Source: Chrysochromulina tobinii
Lineage: Eukaryota > Haptophyta > Prymnesiales > Chrysochromulinaceae
NCBI GenBank assembly: GCA_001275005.1
Contig: JWZX01001276.1
Location: 1-22,703, forward strand
DNA length: 22,703 nucleotides
Reading direction: 5' to 3'
The notes beneath the pieces are model-generated. The model was not told the DNA's origin, made no database searches, and saw only the letters and a program-made list of their open reading frames with translations. Below are positions 16,085 through 22,703 of the stretch, in pieces (within the stretch, counting starts at the first letter, position 1; the number at the start of each line of letters is the position of its first letter). The translations under genes were made by a program, and so were the position numbers.

Positions 16085-17122
16085 ATGGCCGAGCGGAAGC
16101 GGCGGGCGGAAGTCATCTCGCTCGTCGACAGCGACGAGGTGGAGGACGAGCTCACAGCCTCGCGGAGGAGGACGCGACAGCGCCGTGAGGAGCGCCGCGC
16201 GGGCTCGTCCTCCACTGCGCCAGCGGAGGTTGGCTCCTCCTTCCCCACCTCCTCATCGGGCGACCACTGGACGCGGCCGCGATCGGCGATCACGTGCCCG
16301 ATCTGCTTCTGCGAGGAAGAGCCGGCCAGCGCGTGCAAGCTCGCCTCGTGCGGCCATGCCTTCTGCGTCGAGTGCCTCTCAACTTACGTCAAAGGCAAGG
16401 TTGAGCAAGGCGAGGTGATGAGTGAGCAGCTCGTGTGCCCATGCGTCGAGCCCTCGCGTTGTGGGGTGCCGCTCGTACCGCAGGACGTGCGCCGTTGCCT
16501 CGGCAGCGCGGCCGCCGCCGACCGGTACGAGCGGCTCACGCTCCAGCGATTCATCGAGACAGAGGAAGACACCGGTTCGTGCCCGACGCCGGGCTGCCCC
16601 TTCGTGTTCGCGTGGGAGGCGAACAACCGAAAGCTCGAGTGCCCTCTGTGCGCAAAGAGCTACTGCCTCGTCTGCCGCACCGAGCCGTGGCACTCGGGTG
16701 TGCGCTGTGAGGCCTTCCAGCGCCAGCACGCCGCCGAGAGCGGCGACGTGGACGCGGCCGACGCGGCGTTCGAGCAGTTCGCGTCGCGGCAAAAGTTGCG
16801 TGCGTGCCCCAAGTGTAAGTTCTGGGTGGAGAAGACGAGCGGCTGCGACGCGATGCACTGCCGATGCAACCTCGTCTTCTGCTACCAATGCGGCGGCGTG
16901 CTCAGAGGCGGCCAGGCTCGCAAGACGCTCGGGCTGCGTGAGTGCGCGTGCGGCCCACAACATGATGCTGTGCTCCGCGCGCATGAGGGCCAGCCGAACC
17001 ACAACCTGCTGGCGCCACAGCCACAGATGCCGCCGGCCGCCATGCGCGGAGGTGCAGCCTATGCAGCCTTCATGGACCAGATGGCGGTCTTCGGTTTACT
17101 TCCGCGCAATCCGTTCGGGTAA
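16085..17122 (+). CDS. RBR-type (RING-IBR-RING) E3 ubiquitin ligase
   Basis: 345 residues from the ATG at 16085; a GTG four codons earlier is not favoured. RING1 spans ~71-126: CPIC, CKLASCGHAFCVECLSTYV, CPC, CG. IBR spans ~150-208: CPTPGC, CPLCAKSYCLVC, then WHSGVRC. RING2 spans ~241-269: CPKCKFWVEKTSGCDAMHCRC followed by FCYQC. C254 in SGCDAM is in the position of the catalytic cysteine that forms the ubiquitin thioester in HHARI and parkin, so RING/HECT-hybrid activity is expected. Near the N-terminus, VISLVDSDEVEDE (10-22) fits a SUMO-interacting motif next to acidic residues. The C-terminal tail is short and lacks an ARI1 Ariadne domain. It shares a short divergent promoter with ARMC9. 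The substrate is unknown. Confidence 0.92.
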   Translation: MAERKRRAEVISLVDSDEVEDELTASRRRTRQRREERRAGSSSTAPAEVGSSFPTSSSGDHWTRPRSAITCPICFCEEEPASACKLASCGHAFCVECLSTYVKGKVEQGEVMSEQLVCPCVEPSRCGVPLVPQDVRRCLGSAAAADRYERLTLQRFIETEEDTGSCPTPGCPFVFAWEANNRKLECPLCAKSYCLVCRTEPWHSGVRCEAFQRQHAAESGDVDAADAAFEQFASRQKLRACPKCKFWVEKTSGCDAMHCRCNLVFCYQCGGVLRGGQARKTLGLRECACGPQHDAVLRAHEGQPNHNLLAPQPQMPPAAMRGGAAYAAFMDQMAVFGLLPRNPFG

Positions 17123-18005
17123 TAGTATTCGAGCTATCAGCTGGCGCTCTGGGCTCTGGCCGGCGGGCGTGGTGGCGCAACATTGACGATTGTCGCGAGA
17201 ATTGCGAGAACCGAGACAACAGAATCAATACATGTATCAACAGCGGCGCACTGACGGCGCACAATCATGATATTGATTCAATTTCGCATGCACCCCCCCC
17301 AAACGTATTGGCGTGGCTATTGCCCCCCCCACAGCCCACAATCATCACCGGACACCCAGAGGGGCCCAGAGCCGCACGCTCGCAGTGTGCTGTGCAGCTC
17401 CTCTGCTCGCGGCACGCGGGTTGGCGCGCGACCCGTGTGCGGGGACGCGGACGCCGGGGACGCCGGGGAAGCTGGCGCGGCCTGTCGCTCGGAGTCGCCC
17501 CCGGGTGCGACGCACACGACGTGCAGGTGCACACGCCGTGCGCGCCGCCGCGACCGCGCTCCGCGGACCGGCGCCCGGCGGACGCTCACGCTGGGCCGTG
17601 GACCCGTGTGGCCGCGGCCGGCGGCCGGGGCCGCCGCGCACATCGCCGCCCACATGATGCCTTCACGGCCGATCAACCCACCGACCGGCTCTAGCCGCAC
17701 GCCGCTCGGCGCTAGTAGCCTAGTACCATCGGCGTCCCCAACAACGCAGACCTTCGCAGACCACTCGTGGTCGGCCGAGATCCGATCGACGGCCGCGGGC
17801 CGGCTCGCGCGTGCCGCCGGGCGCCGCCGCGCAGAGCTTGCTATACTTCTCACGTTGCGTGGTTCAGGGTGCTCTTGCGCCCCGCCGGAGGCCCCGCAGT
17901 TTTGCGCCCATCGCGACGCACCGCGGCGCCGCGCCGAGGACCGAGTAAGGACCGAGCGGGACCTATGGCCTTGCTGGTAAAACGTCTTCTGAAACGTACG
18001 TAGTA
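17123..18005. other. Convergent intergenic region, no supported gene
   Basis: This lies between the RBR ligase 3' end and the MEIG1 3' end. It holds TACATGTA at 17229-17236, two C8 tracts 30 bp apart (17293-17300 and 17323-17330), and a very GC-rich central part. Two opposing open frames of ~230 codons cover it. Both are Arg/Ala/Pro-rich as expected from GC-rich DNA, and neither shows a domain, so neither is called. A small unrecognised or intron-containing gene cannot be excluded. Confidence 0.4.
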
Positions 18006-18452
18006 TCATGCACGACTCGATTCAAATTGATACAGCTTGACTCTGTGCAAATGCCTCGAGTCGCACTCGGGCTGGCGGGTATAGTACTGCAAGACGAAAC
18101 CACCGCTCTCGAAGGACTTGCGCGTCTGCAGCTTCCTGATGAAGCCGGTCTCAGGCCAGCGCTCAGGCTCGGGCAGGCCGAGAAGTAGCAGTTCCGGTAT
18201 GCCTCGGTAGCCTGCCTCGGAGAGGCGGAAAGCATCCTCGACCTCCGGACTCCAGAGCTTTGGGCGTGTCATACCAATTGGCTCGCCTACCGGCCGATTC
18301 TCCTTGGAGACCGCCAACCGAGGCCTGCATAGTTGTTTGGCTGGCGGCGCTGGCGGCAACTGCTTGGTGGGCGGCCCGCGGGAGGCAGCCCGGGTGGATG
18401 CAGCAGCAGGTCTTGTCGCAACGACGGTCAACGCGTGATCGCCGCTCGGCAT
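18006..18452 (-). CDS. MEIG1: MEIG1 homologue (meiosis-expressed gene 1 protein)
   Basis: From the ATG at 18452, about 148 residues. The C-terminal ~90 residues closely follow MEIG1: PKLWSPEVEDAFRLSEAGYR, then ERWPETGFIRKLQ, then a YYTRQPEC strand and RHLHRVKLYQF at the end. Animal MEIG1 is ~88 aa, so this copy has an extra basic, Ala/Pro-rich N-terminal half with no resemblance to the family. MEIG1 binds PACRG; the pair is needed for sperm-flagellum assembly in mouse, and PACRG sits at the doublet-microtubule inner junction. A role in flagellar assembly is therefore inferred here. The open frame extends upstream to 18644; in-frame ATGs at 18506 and 18503 are alternatives. On the coding strand CTAAATAATTCACAG near 18485 resembles a 3' splice site, so an upstream 5' UTR exon is possible. 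Confidence 0.85.
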   Translation of the reverse strand: MPSGDHALTVVATRPAAASTRAASRGPPTKQLPPAPPAKQLCRPRLAVSKENRPVGEPIGMTRPKLWSPEVEDAFRLSEAGYRGIPELLLLGLPEPERWPETGFIRKLQTRKSFESGGFVLQYYTRQPECDSRHLHRVKLYQFESSRA

Positions 18453-19143
18453 CGGACGACGGTTAGAAACCAGGGTTTCGTCACACTGTGAATTATTTAG
18501 CATCATTGGAGAGTTTTTGAGCCCGCGGCCGTGGGAGCATATTATTGTGCGGGCGTGGGAGTTATTACAGATCAACCGTGCCGTCGAAGCAACTTCCAAC
18601 CGTTGTTGCGAACTTGATGCGCATACGGCATAGCGGTAATACAACTTCTCAATCTCATGAGAGACACCCGCTCGCTGATCGCTCGCTGAAAAAGATTCAC
18701 ACTATATTCACAACCTACACTGCTACAACACATGGATATCCCGAGGAGAACCTGACCCTCACAGCTCACACACGCTGTCACAGGCTAGACACCAAGTCGA
18801 AGACCGCACGCTGCCACGTAAGTCGACCGGGTCCAGCCGTGTGCCTCGGACCCTCGGTAGACACCGCACGGCTCGTACAGTACGTACAGTCACCCCGCCG
18901 CACGTACGTAGCCATCAGTGCGCGCGGCCGTGCGTCCGCGGCGCGGCTCGTGCGTGTGCAATATTAGTCCCACCTTGCGGGGGTGCGTTGACCAAGTTGT
19001 TGACAGCTTGACACGCAGTGACGGTGACGAGGGTTGGCAGCGATTCAATGGCGGTAGTAGGATCGAAGCGTCAAGATATTCGCCGAGCGCCTGCTTGGCG
19101 TTGACGTAGTTGTCGGATGCGCGCGCGTACGTCGGATCGAGGC
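18453..19143. other. Intergenic region: MEIG1 5' side and FNR 3' side
   Basis: No gene is recognised. Two TACGTA palindromes (18881-18886 and 18905-18910) lie in a GTAC-rich stretch. The frame opposite FNR's end (~18890-19165, minus) contains no recognisable domain and overlaps the FNR stop. Confidence 0.4.
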
Positions 19144-20274
19144 TTAGTACACCTCGACATGCCACTGGCCTTTCTCCTTGAGGTTTTTGAGGAACTCGTC
19201 ATAGTCGATGCCCTTGGCTTCGGCGACCTTCTTGAGAGACTCCTGCACGCCAGGCAACATGCCCCGAAGGCCACACAAGTACATGTGCGCGCCCTTTTCC
19301 AACCGGTCGAAGATCTCATCGGCATACTCCTCCATCTTGTGCTGCACGAACATGTTGCCGCCGTCCTTGTTTTTCATCTCTTCTGAGATCGCCTTATCGT
19401 ACCGGAAGCGACCCGGGTGCTTCTTGAGGATGGTCTGCCACTCATCCTCATACAGCAGCGCGTCGGAGTTGTACACACCAAAGAAGAGCCAGGCCAGGCC
19501 CTTGAAGTCGCGCGCGTAAGGCGTGTCCTCGAAGAAGAGACGGCGGAGGAAGGTGCGCATCGGGGCGATGCCGGTACCAGTGGCGAGCATGATGATGTCG
19601 GCATTAGGGTTCTCCTCCGGCAGCAGCATCACGTCGCCCGCCGGCCCTGTCAGCAGCACCTCATCTCCCGGCTTCAAGTCGCACAGGTAATTGGAGCAAA
19701 TCCCTTTTTTCGCTGGGTCGAAGGCCTTCAGCTCCGGATCCCAATACAGGGCGCGCTTGACGCACAGCGTCGTAGTTTTGCCGGTCATATCGTCGCCGTA
19801 CCGCGACGATGCAATCGAATATAGCCGCACCGAGTTGGGCTTGCCGTTCTTCGGGTTCACCCCGGGCGGGATCACTCCGTAGGACTGGCCTTCGATGTAC
19901 GGCATGTCTCCGCCGTGCGACAGGACAACATCCCACGTCTCACCGTTGGCCTTCGGGCCGGAGATCTTCTTCGTCGAGATCACCTTCGCAACAAAGGGCG
20001 CCTTGGCCTTGAACGTGTTCTTCGGTAGGTTGGTTTTGTCAAAGTACGGATCGAACTCAAGGAAGCCCTGTGCAAACTTTGCCGGCGCCGCCTCTCGACT
20101 GGGCACCACCCGCCCGATCTTTTGCTTTATGCAAGAGGCTTTCTGGCGGACCCAGGTGACTGCTTTGCCCAAGACCATCTCTGGCGGCGCTGCGCGGCTC
20201 CCCAGCATCGGATTCGGCGCGGGCAGCATTGGCGCGAACGCCGAGGCGGAGAGCGCGAGGAGGAGCGGAAGCAT
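19144..20274 (-). CDS. petH: Ferredoxin-NADP+ reductase, plastid-targeted
   Basis: The open frame begins at TTG (20280); the ATG at 20274 gives 376 residues. It transfers electrons from photosystem I-reduced ferredoxin to NADP+ on the stromal side. Motifs: FAD-binding RLYSIASSRYGDD (~150-162), KKGICSNYLCDLKPGDEV (~189-206), GPAGDVMLLP (~210-219), NADP-binding LATGTGIAPMRTFLRRL (~230-246), LCGLRGM (~C330), and the C-terminal WHVEVY with the terminal tyrosine that stacks on flavin. The N-terminus MLPLLLALSASAFAP is a signal peptide ending in an ASAFAP motif with Phe at the predicted +1, the bipartite targeting signal of secondary red-lineage plastids. No intron is visible. No phycobilisome-linker domain is present, as expected outside cyanobacteria. 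The gene diverges from FAM21. Confidence 0.96.
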   Translation of the reverse strand: MLPLLLALSASAFAPMLPAPNPMLGSRAAPPEMVLGKAVTWVRQKASCIKQKIGRVVPSREAAPAKFAQGFLEFDPYFDKTNLPKNTFKAKAPFVAKVISTKKISGPKANGETWDVVLSHGGDMPYIEGQSYGVIPPGVNPKNGKPNSVRLYSIASSRYGDDMTGKTTTLCVKRALYWDPELKAFDPAKKGICSNYLCDLKPGDEVLLTGPAGDVMLLPEENPNADIIMLATGTGIAPMRTFLRRLFFEDTPYARDFKGLAWLFFGVYNSDALLYEDEWQTILKKHPGRFRYDKAISEEMKNKDGGNMFVQHKMEEYADEIFDRLEKGAHMYLCGLRGMLPGVQESLKKVAEAKGIDYDEFLKNLKEKGQWHVEVY

Positions 20275-20925
20275 GGCCAAGAAAGGCTACCAGATTCGGA
20301 TCTGACGGCTGCGATTCCCCATCGTGTCTTCGACGGCGATCTCCGCATCCACAAAAGCCATTCCCATAATTGCTTTGTGTGAAGCCCTCACTACACCCCC
20401 CCCCGAGTTTTCCAGAAATAGCACTCGCAAGCACTGCTCACTCTGCACTCGACCCCTCGAGGTATCGAGGTGTGATGCACTTGTGGTGACTTGATGAATG
20501 GACTTGATTAGCCCCCAGAGGATTTAATTTGACAGGCGGCCAGAGCATAGGAAAGCATTAGCGGTGAGTTTCCCCTTTCCCGTCCACCTGTTCCCGCGTC
20601 TACAGTACAATTTACTGTCTACTGTCGCCCGTCGCCCGAGGTTCCATTCGAGGTTCGTTTCGCGCGCGTTTTGAGATGCTCAAGTCGAATCCCGGCGTGG
20701 TCCGTGGAGCCCATGTTACATGAAGCGTTTTATGGTAAGAGGCTCGTTTTACGTGTACGCCCTTTTTTCGGCAGGCACGTTTGGACTCAAATTTTTCACC
20801 CGCGCCAGATTATGTCGTCGCCTCGGTTACCGTGAAATGCCTGTGAAGCGCGGCGCACCCGAGACACACGAGTGTAAAGACACTGGGCCGAGCAGCCGCG
20901 GAGCCTTGCTCTGCGTTCCGAGACC
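20275..20925. promoter_or_regulatory. Bidirectional intergenic region between FNR and FAM21
   Basis: This probably contains both promoters. It holds a C9 tract (20396-20404), a small hairpin CCTCGA-GGTA-TCGAGG (20455-20470), and clustered TACTGT and CGCCCG words near 20600-20640. No TATA box or light-responsive element was recognised. Confidence 0.45.
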
Positions 20926-22703
20926 ATGGCAGCGGTCAAGGCGGACTTCAACTTCGCCGAGGATCTCAAGAAGTTGCGAGAGAAGACAGATGACTGGACG
21001 ATGGCGCAGGATGCAGCGCTCGCGAAGGCCCTCGAAGGCTTCGCGGCCAAGTTTGAGGACAAGCTGCGCGTGGCGGACGAGTCGATGGCCGAATTTGGGC
21101 TCAATCTCTCGCGCGCGGAGGTGCGGCTCGCCAACGCCGCCAACGGGTTGCGCGCGCTCTCGCGCACGCAGTTCCTCGAGCACCGCGTGTACGATGAGGA
21201 GGAGCCAGCGGCACCCGAGGAGGGCCCGGCAGCGGCCGAGCCGGTCCCGAAGACGGAGGCGGAGCAGCAGGCGGCTCTCGTGCGCGACTGCACGGCGCTC
21301 GTCAAGGGCGGCCTGCACTTGATCGCCAGCTTCCCGCTCTCGCTCGACGCGGAGGAGGACGAGAATGCGGCGGTGCCCGTGGCGGCGGTGCTGCCGGGGC
21401 ACTCGTTTGATGAGCTCGTGCTGCCGTTCGTGATTGGCACGCCCGAGTTTCTCGCCAAAGATTCGTGCGGCCTCTTCGAATACGGGGAGCGCAGGACGTT
21501 GCGCACCACCGAAATGACTGAACAGGCCGAGCTCGAGGAGGAGGAGGGTGAGGACGAGGACGACGAGGACGAGGACGGGAACCGCGCAACGGGCGACGCC
21601 GGCACAGACGAGGAGGACGAGGAGGACGAGGAGGACGAGGAGGACGAGGAGGAGAGCGACGACGAGAACGACGAGGACTGGGATGAGGAGACCGATGCGG
21701 AGCCTACGCCTCGAGCGCCTCCGAAGCCGATCATGAGGACGGAGAAGTCAGTCGCGAAGGAGAAGTCGTTGCTCTCGTCGATGCTGGCCGCTCAGGATGA
21801 CGACTACGACGAGGACGAGGACGAGGATGAGCCGACCCCGGCGACCTACGGCCGTGACTCCCCTGGCGACAGCGACGATAGCGACGCCACCCTGCCCGGC
21901 GGCCCCATTGCAAAGGGTCCGAATAAGGCGGCTGCGGCCGCGGTCATGTCGCGTCGGGCCCCGGCTTCGCGGGATGACGACGACGACGAGAGCGACGTGG
22001 CGATGCCCGCGGGCAAGGGCGCCAGCTCCAAGGCTGCGCCGCCGCCCCCGAAGCCGCCCCCGAAGCCGGCCGCTCCGCCTCCCCCCGACGAGGAGGAGGA
22101 GGAGGACGACGACGAGGATGATGACCCCTTTCGGTGTCGGTGGCGGCTTCTTTGGCGGAAGCGGCGGCAAGGCCGCCCTCCCGAAGCGGAACTCGCTCTT
22201 TGCAGGGGGGGCTCTTTGGCGAGGAGGGTGCCGCCGCCGCCTGCCAAGCCTGGCTCCAAATCGGGCTCCGGGCTCACTGCCGCCGCCACCGCCGCGCCCT
22301 CGGGCCCTCCTACAAAGGTGGACTATGCGTCTCTCTTTGGAGTGGGGGACGAGGAAGAGGAGACGCCGGTGATCGTCGCCGCCGCGCCTGCGAAGCCCGT
22401 CGCCTCGAGTGCGGGCCTGTTTGGGGAGGTGCCTGACGTCGCCAAGCCGACCGCAGCCAGCAGCGCGCTCGCTGTCGCCATGCTCGCGGCCGAACGATTG
22501 AAAAAGAAGCCGGGCGGCGGTGGCGGGCTCTTTGGAGGTGGCGACGGCGACGACGACGACGACGAGGACGTCTTTGGCCCGCCGCCGCCAAAAGCGCCTC
22601 CAAAGGCGCCGCCCGCACCCCCGCCGCCCGCAGCCCCGAAGCCGAAGCTGCACGCGAGCGGCGGCGGCGGCCTCTTTGGCGGCGACGACGACGATGATGG
22701 CGG
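20926..22703 (+). CDS. WASHC2: FAM21/WASHC2 homologue, WASH complex subunit (N-terminal part, runs off the window)
   Basis: The ATG at 20926 (ACCATGG context) opens a frame that reaches the window end, 592 codons. The head (~1-110) matches FAM21: DDWTMAQDAALAKALEGF, helical heptads, then LSRTQFLEHRVYDEEE (human FAM21 has LSNTQFIENRVYDEE). In animals the head binds the rest of the WASH complex, which activates Arp2/3 on endosomes. A predicted PFVIGTPEF strand is followed by very acidic low-complexity sequence. A tail then begins with repeated LFGG/LFG plus D/E-rich units (SLFGVGDEEEE, GLFGEVP, GLFGGGDGDDDDD, GLFGGDDDDD), which correspond to the LFa repeats that bind retromer VPS35. Around 22129-22230 the frame-1 reading loses this character and other frames carry it (see findings). 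Confidence 0.9.
   Translation, partial: MAAVKADFNFAEDLKKLREKTDDWTMAQDAALAKALEGFAAKFEDKLRVADESMAEFGLNLSRAEVRLANAANGLRALSRTQFLEHRVYDEEEPAAPEEGPAAAEPVPKTEAEQQAALVRDCTALVKGGLHLIASFPLSLDAEEDENAAVPVAAVLPGHSFDELVLPFVIGTPEFLAKDSCGLFEYGERRTLRTTEMTEQAELEEEEGEDEDDEDEDGNRATGDAGTDEEDEEDEEDEEDEEESDDENDEDWDEETDAEPTPRAPPKPIMRTEKSVAKEKSLLSSMLAAQDDDYDEDEDEDEPTPATYGRDSPGDSDDSDATLPGGPIAKGPNKAAAAAVMSRRAPASRDDDDDESDVAMPAGKGASSKAAPPPPKPPPKPAAPPPPDEEEEEDDDEDDDPFRCRWRLLWRKRRQGRPPEAELALCRGGSLARRVPPPPAKPGSKSGSGLTAAATAAPSGPPTKVDYASLFGVGDEEEETPVIVAAAPAKPVASSAGLFGEVPDVAKPTAASSALAVAMLAAERLKKKPGGGGGLFGGGDGDDDDDEDVFGPPPPKAPPKAPPAPPPPAAPKPKLHASGGGGLFGGDDDDDG
21608..21652. repeat. Five tandem 9-bp units encoding Asp-Glu-Glu in FAM21
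   Basis: The unit GACGAGGAG is repeated perfectly five times at 21608-21652, inside a longer acidic stretch. Copy number is likely variable. Confidence 0.9.

Noticed and set aside
17267-18009. Opposing long open frames of about 230 codons on both strands
   Set aside because: Both are Arg/Ala/Pro-rich with no domain or motif, as expected by chance from very GC-rich DNA. One may hide a small gene, but nothing supports it.
20735-20775. Possible 41-nt intron (GTAAGA...TTTTTTCGGCAG) upstream of FAM21
   Set aside because: The splice signals look good, but the length is very short, no coding match is gained, and it lies before the well-supported FAM21 ATG. It could still be a 5' UTR intron.
21748-22653. 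Long minus-strand open frames opposite FAM21
   Set aside because: Val/Arg/Ser-rich complements of the acidic repeats; no protein character.

Overview
The window looks like nuclear DNA of a photosynthetic, flagellated alga with a secondary red-lineage plastid; a haptophyte is the best guess and a stramenopile alga is possible. The reasons are: a ferredoxin-NADP+ reductase whose N-terminus is a signal peptide followed by an ASAFAP-type motif; a DRP5B/ARC5-type plastid-division dynamin; two cilium-linked proteins (ARMC9 and MEIG1 homologues); eukaryotic splicing, ubiquitin and WASH-complex genes; high GC; compact spacing; and only one clear intron. No phage, plasmid, CRISPR or bacterial operon signature was seen.

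Layout. 1-380: repeat-rich flank. 381-1283 (+): RING-H2 protein. 1866-2732 (-): Lon-N (LON) domain protein with a leader. 3071-4558 (-): SPF45/RBM17 splicing factor. 4590-6629 (-): HLCG-type methyltransferase carrying an in-frame 12-residue tandem duplication. 6630-7308: about 0.7 kb packed with palindromes and a fold-back structure. 7309-9363 (+): eight-pass membrane protein ending in a TIR-like SHRW/WFDY domain. 9995-12274 (-): DRP5B dynamin. 13032-15912 (-): ARMC9, two exons. 16085-17122 (+): RBR ubiquitin ligase. 18006-18452 (-): MEIG1 homologue. 19144-20274 (-): ferredoxin-NADP+ reductase. 20926 to the window end (+): N-terminal part of FAM21/WASHC2.

The genes do not form a pathway operon. 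Several themes recur: plastid function (reductase, division dynamin, possibly the LON protein), cilia and cytoskeleton (ARMC9, MEIG1, FAM21), and ubiquitin (RING-H2, RBR). Many of the longest ORFs begin at GTG or TTG; for those genes the first sensible ATG was used here.

The most unusual items are the membrane-anchored TIR-like protein with the fold-back DNA just upstream of it; two families of 8-bp palindromes (TACCGGTA, seven copies; TACATGTA, four copies) found only outside confidently coding DNA; the duplicated CCLP motif block in the methyltransferase; and three closely spaced, mutually compensating frame changes in FAM21. All function calls come from reading motifs by eye; no database search was run.
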